The notes below the pieces were generated by a model that searched no databases, was not told the origin of the DNA, and saw only the letters and a list, made by a program, of their open reading frames with translations. A program made the position numbers and the translations under genes. Shown piece by piece: positions 7,830-13,665 of a DNA stretch of 14,471 nt. The DNA lies in assembly GCA_964364925.1 (NCBI GenBank), contig CAYIOB010000018.1:1-14471 (forward strand), in the 5' to 3' direction. The DNA comes from JAMCZC01 sp964364925. Its GTDB lineage: Bacteria; Patescibacteriota; Microgenomatia; Levybacterales; UBA12049. Each line of letters opens with the position of its first letter. The first letter of the stretch is position 1.

Positions 7830-8405
7830 ATGACTAAAGAAAACTTGGCTAAAGATTTAAAGATAGACCCAAAAGTAAAAGAAGTTTTAAAACTTCTTGG
7901 CGCCGGTGTTGTCTTAACCGCAGCTATTATCATGCCGGGAACTGCTGTTTTAATAAAAGAATATAATAAAATAAAATGGGAAAAAGATAAAAAAGAGTGG
8001 AATAAATTCAATCTGTGGAGGCTTAGACAAGTTATAAAAAGACTTCAGGATCAGAAAGTTGTAGAGATTGTAAATGATGAGGTAAGGATTACTGACAAGG
8101 GTAGACAAAAACAGCTGAAGTTCGATCTTGAGGAGATAGAGCTACAAAAGAAAACAGACGGGAAGTGGAGGATAATAATTTATGATATTTCAAACATTAA
8201 AAAATCACAACGTGATCTTTTCAGAGATGTATTAAAAAGACTTAAATTTTTTAGACTTCAGGAAAGTGTCTACCTGACTCCTTTTATATGTGATGACGAG
8301 ATTGAATACTTAAGGCAAACATTTCAGATAGGCAGTGAAGTACAGGTTCTTAAGGTATCAAAGCTTGAAAACGATCAGGTTTATAGAAATTACTTTGGAA
8401 TATAA
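7830..8405 (+). CDS. Membrane-anchored PaaX-like protein with a Cas2-like C-terminal domain
   Basis: The 191 residues have three parts. Residues 20-43 (VLKLLGAGVVLTAAIIMPGTAVLI) are one hydrophobic segment. Residues about 58-100 resemble a winged helix (WRLRQVIKRLQDQKVVEI, then VRITDKGRQK as the wing). Residues 112-191 look like the PaaX C-terminal/Cas2-type ferredoxin fold. That last part has a first strand KWRIIIYDIS with Asp119 at the position of the Cas2 metal-binding Asp, then SVYLTPFICDDEIEYL and a final strand VQVLKVSKL. PaaX-family proteins are repressors; Cas2 proteins are nucleases or structural partners in CRISPR adaptation. No CRISPR array or other cas gene is nearby, so a CRISPR role is unlikely. 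A membrane segment joined to a DNA-binding-like domain suggests a membrane-linked regulator. It has its own palindromic promoter-like element, repeated downstream, which hints at autoregulation. Start: ATG 26 bases after that element, without a clear ribosome-binding site. Confidence 0.72.
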   Translation: MTKENLAKDLKIDPKVKEVLKLLGAGVVLTAAIIMPGTAVLIKEYNKIKWEKDKKEWNKFNLWRLRQVIKRLQDQKVVEIVNDEVRITDKGRQKQLKFDLEEIELQKKTDGKWRIIIYDISNIKKSQRDLFRDVLKRLKFFRLQESVYLTPFICDDEIEYLRQTFQIGSEVQVLKVSKLENDQVYRNYFGI

Positions 8406-8414
8406 AATATCACC

Positions 8415-8450
8415 ATCACAAATTTTGCTCGAGCGCAAAATGTGATACTA
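8415..8450 (+). repeat. Palindromic promoter-like element, copy 2 (after the PaaX/Cas2-like gene)
   Basis: ATCACA (8415-8420) pairs with TGTGAT (8441-8446) and TTTTGC (8423-8428) with GCAAAA (8435-8440). This makes a 12-bp stem with a two-base bulge and a 6-base loop. The right half repeats copy 1: GCTCGAGCG (8427-8435), five bases, TGTGATACTA (8441-8450). It is more symmetrical than copy 1. It begins ten bases after the gene stop and has no T-run behind it, so it is not a standard terminator. An ATG lies 25 bases downstream, almost the same distance as in copy 1 (26). Confidence 0.6.
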
Positions 8451-8680
8451 AGCTAAATTAATAATTAATATATATATGACCAAAATAACTGACATAATTT
8501 AGAAGATCTTTAGATCGTTCCTGCATTTCTAAGGCAAAAGAATTAATCCTCGAAACTTCTTATTGAATTTTCTTTTACTTATATAGTAAGATGAAATTAG
8601 CTTATGTTTAGTTTCTTAACAAGCATTCTACGGAGAACAGCAGACAGCAAAAAAATATCTCAAATTTTTAAAAAATCATA
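8451..8680. other. Non-coding stretch with a possible decayed second gene unit
   Basis: About 230 bases without a recognisable gene. At 8476-8502, ATG opens an 8-codon frame (MTKITDII, then TAG). Its first three residues equal those of the PaaX/Cas2-like protein (MTKENLAKDL), and it sits at the same distance from the palindromic element. This may be the stub of a tandem paralogue or a duplicated promoter with its start codon. A short palindrome, GATCT/AGATC, lies at 8505-8516. A TATAGT (8582-8587) could be a -10 box for the next small gene, but no -35 box is correctly placed. I see no tRNA or known RNA here. Confidence 0.35.
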
Positions 8681-8866
8681 ATGCCTGAAAAATGGAGACC
8701 CAGCCCATCGGTTTTAAACAGCAGAAAAGTTCGTATGAGAGGGTTTTTGACAAGAAGGCCCCGGCCCTTCCGTATTTTAGACGTGCCTGTTGAGTTGGAT
8801 TCTAAGGAACCGGCTGCGGACCCGACTTCAATAAGAGTTCAGGAAAGCGTCGCAAGGGAGCAATAA
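8681..8866 (+). CDS. Hypothetical small basic protein, 61 residues
   Basis: I do not recognise this protein. It is rich in Arg and Pro: 10 Arg, 3 Lys and 8 acidic residues. The first half is strongly basic (residues 15-31 include RKVRMRGFLTRRPRPFR) and the second half is more acidic and polar (LDSKEPAADPTS). It has no membrane segment, no cysteine and no signal peptide. The basic half could bind nucleic acid, but that is a guess from composition. It lies alone between the PaaX/Cas2-like region and ileS. There is no clear ribosome-binding site before the ATG. Its DNA looks richer in GC than the surrounding sequence, which supports coding. It may be a lineage-specific protein or a chance ORF. 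Confidence 0.45.
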   Translation: MPEKWRPSPSVLNSRKVRMRGFLTRRPRPFRILDVPVELDSKEPAADPTSIRVQESVAREQ

Positions 8867-8889
8867 CTAAAAGGCCATAGATAAAAGAG

Positions 8890-8918
8890 TTGAACAAATT
8901 CCTCGTATAGGCTAAAAT
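8890..8918 (+). promoter_or_regulatory. Candidate promoter of ileS
   Basis: TTGAAC (8890-8895) and TAAAAT (8913-8918) are separated by exactly 17 bp. Transcription would start near 8925, which is the first base of the short hairpin CCGTTA-GAGA-TAACGG (8925-8940). The leader would be about 29 bases, with AGGA (8944-8947) as the ribosome-binding site 6 bases before the ATG. Confidence 0.6.
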
Positions 8919-8919
8919 A

Positions 8920-8995
8920 AAGTCCCGTTAGAGATAACGGTATAGGATGTTTTATGAATAATATTGATACTTCAAAAAAATCTCTAACGGGATTT
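8920..8995 (+). promoter_or_regulatory. Inverted repeat around the ileS start with a competing 5' hairpin
   Basis: Bases 8923-8935 (TCCCGTTAGAGAT) are perfectly complementary to 8980-8992 (ATCTCTAACGGGA). With a G-U and two A-U pairs the stem extends to 16 bp (8920-8935 with 8980-8995). The 44-base loop contains the AGGA and the ATG of ileS; the right arm is codons 9-14. The left arm can instead fold locally as CCGTTA (8925-8930), GAGA, TAACGG (8935-8940), a 6-bp stem with a GNRA-type loop. TAACGG occurs both at 8935-8940 and 8985-8990, so the two folds exclude each other. It could control translation or mRNA stability. The pairing is read directly; the function is inferred. It is not a recognisable T-box. 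Confidence 0.5.
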
Positions 8996-11800
8996 AAATC
9001 CGTTTCCCCCCAGGTTGATTTCCCAAAACTGGAAGCAGAAATTCTGAAATATTGGAAAAAAAACAAAATATTTGAAAAATCTATTACCTCCCGTCCGGAA
9101 AATAAAAAGTGGACTTTTTTGGACGGGCCGCCTTTTATAACAGGTAGTCCTCATTACGGAACTCTTTTATCCAGTTTACCTAAAGATCTTTTCGGCAGAT
9201 ATTGGACAATGAAAGGATATCGGGTCAGAAGAGTCTGGGGTTGGGACGGGCACGGTCTTCCTATTGAGAATAAGGTTGAGGGAAAACTTGAAATAAAACG
9301 GAAAAGAGACATAGAGGAGGTAGTGGGGGTTAAAAAATTTATAGAAGAGTGTAGGAGATACGTTAATGAAGTTTCTGCCGAGTGGGAATGGTATGTTGAT
9401 AGAATCGGAAGATGGGTTGATTTTAAAAATGCTTATAAAACCTGGGATAAGGATTACATGGAGTCGGTTATGTGGGTTTTTAAGCAAATGTACGATAAAG
9501 GATATGTTTACAAAGGGCTTAGGGTTTCACTTTTTTGTCCGCATTGCTCTACTCCTATTTCTAATTTTGAGGTTGCAATGGATGTCGATAACCATAGGGA
9601 CATAACAGAGAAAGCAGATACATATAAATACAAGATTGATAAAGACACCTATATTTTGGCTTGGTCTACGACTCCCTGGAATAAAATCGTAACCCCTGCT
9701 TTGGCTGTTAATCCAAAACTTACCTATGTAAAAGTAAAACAGGGAAACGAATTGTATATTTTGGCAAAATCAACTTTAAAAATGCTCAAAAATGAGCCCT
9801 ATAAAATAATTGATGAATTTAAGGGAAAAGAATTGGTGGGAATACGCTTTGAGCCCCATTATGATTATTACAAAGCAAATATCAAAAAGAGTGAAAAAGC
9901 TTTTGAGATAGTCGCGGACGAGTTTGTGACTGCAAAAGAGGGAACGGGAGTTGTAACTATTGCGGCATACGGGGAAGAGGATTTAAAAGTAATGCAAGAG
10001 CAAAACATTCATATGGAAATGCACGTTGATGAAGAGGGAATAATAAAAGAAAACGTTCCGAAATTTGGCGGAATGTACTATTTAAAGGCTGCCAAAGCCG
10101 TAAACGAAGATTTGTCAAAAAGAGGACTTGTGTATAGAGAAGACGATTACGCCCATTCTGTTGCTCATTGCTGGAGATGCGCAACGCGTCTTTTTTATAA
10201 CCCTCAAAATGCCTGGTATGTAAATATACAAAACCTTAAAGAAAAACTAAAAAAAACAAACGAGTCGGTTAATTGGTTTCCGAAGCATTTTAAAACAGGG
10301 CGTTTTTTAAAAAGTTTAGAAAGCGCTCCCGACTGGAATATTTCAAGAAGCCGGTATTGGGGAAGTCCTGTCCCTGTCTGGGAATGCGAGTGCGGTGAGC
10401 GCTTTGTGCCGGGTTCAATTGCGGAGCTGGAAATTGCATCAGGACAGAAAATTACCGATTTACATAAACCCGAAATAGATGAAGTTTTTGTAACATGCGC
10501 TAAGTGTGCTAAAAAAGCAAAAAGAGTACCGGAGGTTTTAGACAGCTGGATTGAGGCGGGAAGTGCCTCTTTTGCCGAACGCCATTTCCCTTTTAATAAA
10601 GATTATAAATTGGAAGATTTTTTCCCTCCCGATTTTATCGCGGAATACACAGGACAAATTAGGGCGTGGTTTTATGTTTTACATGTTATTGGAACGGTAA
10701 TCTATGATTCCCCCGCTTTTAAAAATGTAGTCGTCGAAGGAGTAATTTTAGGAACAGACGGGCGGAAAATGAGCAAAAATTACGGAAATTATCCCGATCC
10801 TAAGGAGCTTTTGCAAAAATACGGAGGCGACGCGTTAAGGCTTTATTTAATGGGAAGTCCTGTTATGAGGGGAGAGGATATAATAATTTCCGAAGAAAAT
10901 TACAGAAACCAAGTAAGGGGATTTATGCTAATTTTATGGAACACATATAATTTTTTTGTTACCTATGCTAACGCAGATAGCCATCAGCCACGAGCCACGA
11001 GCCATCAGCCATATAGCAATGTTTTGGATAAATGGATAATATCTTTATTGAACAAGCTTATTTTAAATACAACGCAAGCGCTAGATAATTACGATACGTT
11101 TGCGGCAATAGAAAACATCCAGCATTTTGTAGATGATTTTTCTACTTGGTATATAAGACGAAGCAGGGATAGGGTCGGACCCTCGGCAGAAAACAGTAAG
11201 GATAAACAAGGCTTTTACAAAACTTCCTACGAAGCTTTAACAGTTCTTTCTAAACTTCTTGCTCCAATAGCGCCTTTTATTTCCGACGAAATTTTCATTA
11301 GCCTAACAGGGCAGGAATCGGTTCATCTTGAAAACTGGCCCGTAGCAGATAAGGATTTAATCAACGAGTCTCTTGAAAAGGAAATGGAAAACGGAAGACA
11401 ATTGGTTGAAGCAGCGCATTCCTTTAGAAAGCAATCCGAAATTAAAGTAAGAATTCCTATTAGAGAAATGTCGTATTCCGGACCCCAGCAGGTATCAAGA
11501 GATGTTTTAGATGTTGTTAAGGCCGAAATAAATGTTTACGGACTCAGTTTTGACAAAAAGTCAGATAGTTATTCAGTTTCCGCCAAAACAAACGATGATG
11601 ATTTGGATTTGCAGTTTGGCTTGGCAAGGGATATTGTCAGAAGCATACAGGAAGAAAGGAAAAATCTTAAAACAAGGACTGACGAAAAAATTGACGTTAG
11701 TGTTCCGTATTGGCCGGAAGAATTTACAGATTATATTAAGAACAAAGCCCTCGTTAACAAACTTTCCAAAGGTGATTTTTTGGTAAAAAGAAATGAATAG
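8954..11800 (+). CDS. ileS: Isoleucyl-tRNA synthetase
   Basis: IleRS charges tRNA-Ile with isoleucine and edits mischarged valine. The 948-residue class Ia enzyme shows WTFLDGPPFITGSPHYGT, where HYGT (67-70) is the HIGH motif with Thr in the fourth place. It also shows RVWGWDGHGLPIENKVE (93-109), the CP1 editing-domain stretch WSTTPWNKIVTPALAVNP, cysteine pairs that look like zinc knuckles (CPHC near 195; CECG and CAKC before VLDSWIEAGSASFAE), and KMSKN at 605-609. GWDGHGLPIE and the PHYG context resemble the eukaryote-like (type 2) IleRS group more than the E. coli enzyme. The start is ATG after AGGA. The N-terminus is about 14 residues longer than the usual beginning at ...VSP.VDFPKLE, and the extension is encoded largely by the inverted-repeat region. 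A heptamer array adds SHQPRATSHQP near residue 678. The last 8 bp overlap the next gene. Confidence 0.95.
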   Translation: MNNIDTSKKSLTGFKSVSPQVDFPKLEAEILKYWKKNKIFEKSITSRPENKKWTFLDGPPFITGSPHYGTLLSSLPKDLFGRYWTMKGYRVRRVWGWDGHGLPIENKVEGKLEIKRKRDIEEVVGVKKFIEECRRYVNEVSAEWEWYVDRIGRWVDFKNAYKTWDKDYMESVMWVFKQMYDKGYVYKGLRVSLFCPHCSTPISNFEVAMDVDNHRDITEKADTYKYKIDKDTYILAWSTTPWNKIVTPALAVNPKLTYVKVKQGNELYILAKSTLKMLKNEPYKIIDEFKGKELVGIRFEPHYDYYKANIKKSEKAFEIVADEFVTAKEGTGVVTIAAYGEEDLKVMQEQNIHMEMHVDEEGIIKENVPKFGGMYYLKAAKAVNEDLSKRGLVYREDDYAHSVAHCWRCATRLFYNPQNAWYVNIQNLKEKLKKTNESVNWFPKHFKTGRFLKSLESAPDWNISRSRYWGSPVPVWECECGERFVPGSIAELEIASGQKITDLHKPEIDEVFVTCAKCAKKAKRVPEVLDSWIEAGSASFAERHFPFNKDYKLEDFFPPDFIAEYTGQIRAWFYVLHVIGTVIYDSPAFKNVVVEGVILGTDGRKMSKNYGNYPDPKELLQKYGGDALRLYLMGSPVMRGEDIIISEENYRNQVRGFMLILWNTYNFFVTYANADSHQPRATSHQPYSNVLDKWIISLLNKLILNTTQALDNYDTFAAIENIQHFVDDFSTWYIRRSRDRVGPSAENSKDKQGFYKTSYEALTVLSKLLAPIAPFISDEIFISLTGQESVHLENWPVADKDLINESLEKEMENGRQLVEAAHSFRKQSEIKVRIPIREMSYSGPQQVSRDVLDVVKAEINVYGLSFDKKSDSYSVSAKTNDDDLDLQFGLARDIVRSIQEERKNLKTRTDEKIDVSVPYWPEEFTDYIKNKALVNKLSKGDFLVKRNE
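10979..11013 (+). repeat. Five tandem heptamers inside ileS
   Basis: Five consecutive 7-base units follow the pattern AGCCAYN: AGCCATC (10979), AGCCACG (10986), AGCCACG (10993), AGCCATC (11000) and AGCCATA (11007). They are translated as SHQPRATSHQP within ileS, between the catalytic core and the anticodon-binding helices. Since 7 is not a multiple of 3, each unit is read in a different phase. The segment is richer in GC than its surroundings and looks like an insertion. Confidence 0.75.
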
Positions 11801-12875
11801 AAAAAGTTTATGGGATATTGATTGGGGTTTAATACTTCCTGTTGGTATCTTAGTTGCATTAAGTCTTGCCACACTCTTCTCCTTAAATTTCTCACTTTTT
11901 AGAAGTCAGTCGGTATTCTTAGTTGTTTCGATTTTTGCCTTCATATTTTTTTCCCAGGTTAATTATAAAATCATTCAGCTATACGCTACGCACATATATA
12001 TAGTATCCGTAGTGCTTTTGGTTTTAGTTTTAATTTTGGGTATTGAAACCAGGGGTTCGGTTAGGTGGATTGAAATTTTAGGTTTTAATATTCAATTCTC
12101 GGAAATATTGAAACCGTTTTTGGCAATTTCGTTATCTTCGTATCTCATTAATTTAAAAAATCATTCATTTAAATCAATGGCTATTGTTATCTTATTCCTG
12201 CTGCCCATTGCTTTTTTAATTTTTTTCCAGCCCGATTTGGGAAACGCGTTAATTTTTGCAATAGTTACATTTTTAACTCTTGTTTTCTTTGGTTTTCCGT
12301 TTAAGTTTTTCTTAGCCGGAATTATCTCTATTGTTGCAGTTTTTCCGATTTTTTGGGAAATTTTACACGATTACCAAAGACAAAGAATCACAACTTTCCT
12401 AAATCCGGGAACAGATCCCTTAGGAACCTCTTACAATTCAATTCAATCTATAATCGCGGTCGGTTCCGGGATGATAATAGGAAAAGGCTTTGGGCAGGGG
12501 ACTCAGTCTGGTTTAAGATTTCTGCCCGAGCGGCATACCGATTTTATTTTTGCGACAATTTCCGAACAGCTCGGATTTATCGGAACAACGGTTATTTTGA
12601 TTTCCTTTGGTTTTTTACTTTTCAGAATCTTTATAATTTTTCAGGAATCAAGAGATAGATTTTGCAAAACTTTTGCCGCAACCGCTTTTTTTATAATTTT
12701 AATCCAGTTTTTTATAAATACAGGAATGAATATGGGTATTATCCCGATTGTCGGAGTTACGCTTCCTTTTATGTCTTACGGGGGAAGTTCTCTTTTATCT
12801 AATTTTATAATCTTAGGTCTTTTAACCGCTGTTAATAAAGCCTCCAAGAGAGAAGACGTTCTAGAAATTAGATAA
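11793..12875 (+). CDS. rodA: Second SEDS-family glycan polymerase, RodA-like
   Basis: A 360-residue polytopic SEDS protein. Such enzymes polymerise lipid II with a class B PBP partner; RodA works in side-wall growth. Signatures: GSVRWIEI (88-95), QFSEILKPFLAI (101-112, where relatives usually have QPSE), FFQPDLGNA (144-152), YQRQRITTFLNPGTDPLGTSYNS (194-216), LPERHTDFIFATISEQLGF with the probable catalytic Asp250, and LPFMSYGGSSL. It differs clearly from the SEDS protein at 2619, and the HTDFIFA motif plus its place outside the division cluster suggest RodA. FtsW cannot be excluded without a tree. No mreB or pbp gene is nearby. It overlaps ileS by 8 bp, so it is probably co-transcribed and translationally coupled. 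Only a weak purine-rich AAAAAGAA precedes the ATG. Confidence 0.85.
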   Translation: MNRKSLWDIDWGLILPVGILVALSLATLFSLNFSLFRSQSVFLVVSIFAFIFFSQVNYKIIQLYATHIYIVSVVLLVLVLILGIETRGSVRWIEILGFNIQFSEILKPFLAISLSSYLINLKNHSFKSMAIVILFLLPIAFLIFFQPDLGNALIFAIVTFLTLVFFGFPFKFFLAGIISIVAVFPIFWEILHDYQRQRITTFLNPGTDPLGTSYNSIQSIIAVGSGMIIGKGFGQGTQSGLRFLPERHTDFIFATISEQLGFIGTTVILISFGFLLFRIFIIFQESRDRFCKTFAATAFFIILIQFFINTGMNMGIIPIVGVTLPFMSYGGSSLLSNFIILGLLTAVNKASKREDVLEIR

Positions 12876-12890
12876 ATTATCTGTTATAAT
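12862..12890 (+). promoter_or_regulatory. Candidate extended -10 promoter of rplU (leaderless)
   Basis: TGTTATAAT (12882-12890) is an extended -10 element with a perfect TATAAT (12885-12890). A weak -35, TAGAAA (12862-12867), lies 17 bp upstream within the end of the preceding gene. The -10 ends 7 bases before the rplU ATG, so the message would be leaderless. No typical ribosome-binding site is present. Confidence 0.6.
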
Positions 12891-12897
12891 TGGACGC

Positions 12898-13299
12898 ATG
12901 AAATACGCGGTAATTAAAACAGGGGGAAAACAATACAGGGTAACTGAAGGCGACGTTATAGAAGTAGACAAACTTGAGGTTAAGGAAAGCTTGGTAACTT
13001 TTGACAATGTTTTACTTTTGGTTTCGGATGAAGGTGTTGAGATAGGAAAGCCTTTTGTTTTGGAAGCAAAGGTTAAAGGAAAACTTTTAGAACAAAAAAA
13101 AGGCGAAAAAATAAGAGTTGCGAAGTTTAAATCAAAAGTAAGATACAGAAGAGTTACCGGGTTTAGGGCAATGCTTTCAAAAGTTCAAATAGAAAAAATA
13201 GAGTCTCCTAAAATTAAAAAAAGCCCCAAGGCTGTAAAAGCAGATAAGTCAAATCCCGCACCGCGGGAAAAACCAAAAAAGGTCTCCAAGAAAAGGTAA
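12898..13299 (+). CDS. rplU: 50S ribosomal protein L21 with a long basic tail
   Basis: L21 is a primary 23S rRNA-binding protein of the large subunit. The first 102 or so residues are a full L21: MKYAVIKTGGKQYRVTEGDVIEVDKL at the N-terminus, then IGKPFV..A.V.G, and KIRVAKFKSKVRYRRVTGFRAMLSKVQIEKI. About 30 further residues (SPKIKKSPKAVKADKSNPAPREKPKKVSKKR) form a Lys/Pro-rich tail, making 133 residues against the usual 100-105. The tail is low-complexity and probably disordered and RNA-binding. The gene pairs with rpmA in the usual rplU-rpmA order, but 114 bp and a strong promoter separate them. A 6-bp GC-rich hairpin at 13254-13268 is inside the tail coding sequence, so I do not treat it as a terminator. 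Confidence 0.97.
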   Translation: MKYAVIKTGGKQYRVTEGDVIEVDKLEVKESLVTFDNVLLLVSDEGVEIGKPFVLEAKVKGKLLEQKKGEKIRVAKFKSKVRYRRVTGFRAMLSKVQIEKIESPKIKKSPKAVKADKSNPAPREKPKKVSKKR

Positions 13300-13306
13300 T
13301 TGGGGG

Positions 13307-13336
13307 TTGACATTTTGTGAAAACCGGCTGTAAAAT
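13307..13336 (+). promoter_or_regulatory. Strong candidate promoter of rpmA
   Basis: A perfect consensus TTGACA (13307-13312) and TAAAAT (13331-13336) are separated by 18 bp. It starts 7 bases after the rplU stop and would give a leader of about 70 bases before rpmA at 13414. It also probably drives parB. This is the best -35 box in the window, and its -10 is bracketed by an inverted repeat. Confidence 0.7.
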
Positions 13337-13352
13337 GGTTTAGTTTTCACAA
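13315..13352 (+). promoter_or_regulatory. Operator-like 10-bp inverted repeat across the rpmA promoter
   Basis: TTGTGAAAAC (13315-13324) and its exact reverse complement GTTTTCACAA (13343-13352) are 18 bp apart. The left arm fills the -35/-10 spacer, the -10 box lies between the arms, and the right arm begins at the expected transcription start. The left arm would not be transcribed, so the repeat is more likely a protein-binding DNA site than an RNA hairpin. No regulator is identified. Confidence 0.5.
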
Positions 13353-13373
13353 GGGCCTATTGAGATTTAAAAA

Positions 13374-13408
13374 TAGTCAATGGTAAATGGTCAATAGTAA
13401 ATAATCAA
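13374..13408 (+). repeat. Five tandem heptamers in the rpmA leader
   Basis: Five consecutive 7-base units follow the pattern TRRTMAA: TAGTCAA (13374), TGGTAAA (13381), TGGTCAA (13388), TAGTAAA (13395) and TAATCAA (13402). The array ends directly at the GG of the short ribosome-binding site, 5 bases before the rpmA ATG. Unit length and copy number equal those of the array in ileS. The reverse complement of that array, with TGGCTNN units, shares the TGG start. Confidence 0.75.
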
Positions 13409-13413
13409 GGAAT

Positions 13414-13665
13414 ATGGCGCATACAAAAGCACAGGGTTCAGTAAAAGGAAATAGAGATTCAAGAGCAAAACGTTTAGGCGTTAAGGTTTACGGCGGACAA
13501 AAAGTTGGACCGGGAGGAATAATAGTCAGGCAAAAAGGGACAAAATTCAGAGCCGGTAATAATGTTTTGATGGGTAAAGACTATACGTTATTTTCAGTAG
13601 TTGACGGAGTAGTTAAGTTTAAGAGTCTTTTAGGCAAAAGGTTTATAGAGGTTATTAATGGATAA
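13414..13665 (+). CDS. rpmA: 50S ribosomal protein L27
   Basis: L27 sits at the peptidyl-transferase centre, where its N-terminal tail approaches the P-site tRNA. The 83 residues are typical: MAHTKAQGSVKGNRDSRAKRLGVKVYGGQ, then GGIIVRQKGTKFRAGNNVLMGKDYTLFSVVDGVVKF. The protein begins directly with MAH and has no N-terminal presequence of the kind cleaved in Firmicutes. The putative ribosome-binding site AAGGA (13407-13411) lies only 2 bases from the ATG, which is unusually close, and its first two bases belong to the heptamer array. The last 8 bp overlap parB. Confidence 0.97.
   Translation: MAHTKAQGSVKGNRDSRAKRLGVKVYGGQKVGPGGIIVRQKGTKFRAGNNVLMGKDYTLFSVVDGVVKFKSLLGKRFIEVING

Noticed and set aside
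7763..8450. CRISPR locus, because of the Cas2-like domain and repeats
   Set aside because: There are only two imperfect copies 647 bp apart, no spacers and no other cas gene.
8867..8953. T-box riboswitch for ileS
   Set aside because: The gap is only 87 bases, with no T-box sequence and no terminator/antiterminator pair.
13254..13268. Terminator hairpin of rplU (TCCCGC/GCGGGA)
   Set aside because: It lies within the L21 tail coding sequence and is followed by A-rich DNA, not a T-run.
13315..13352. parS site near parB
   Set aside because: The arms share TTTCAC with parS, but the 16-base parS palindrome is not present and the arms are separated by 18 bases.
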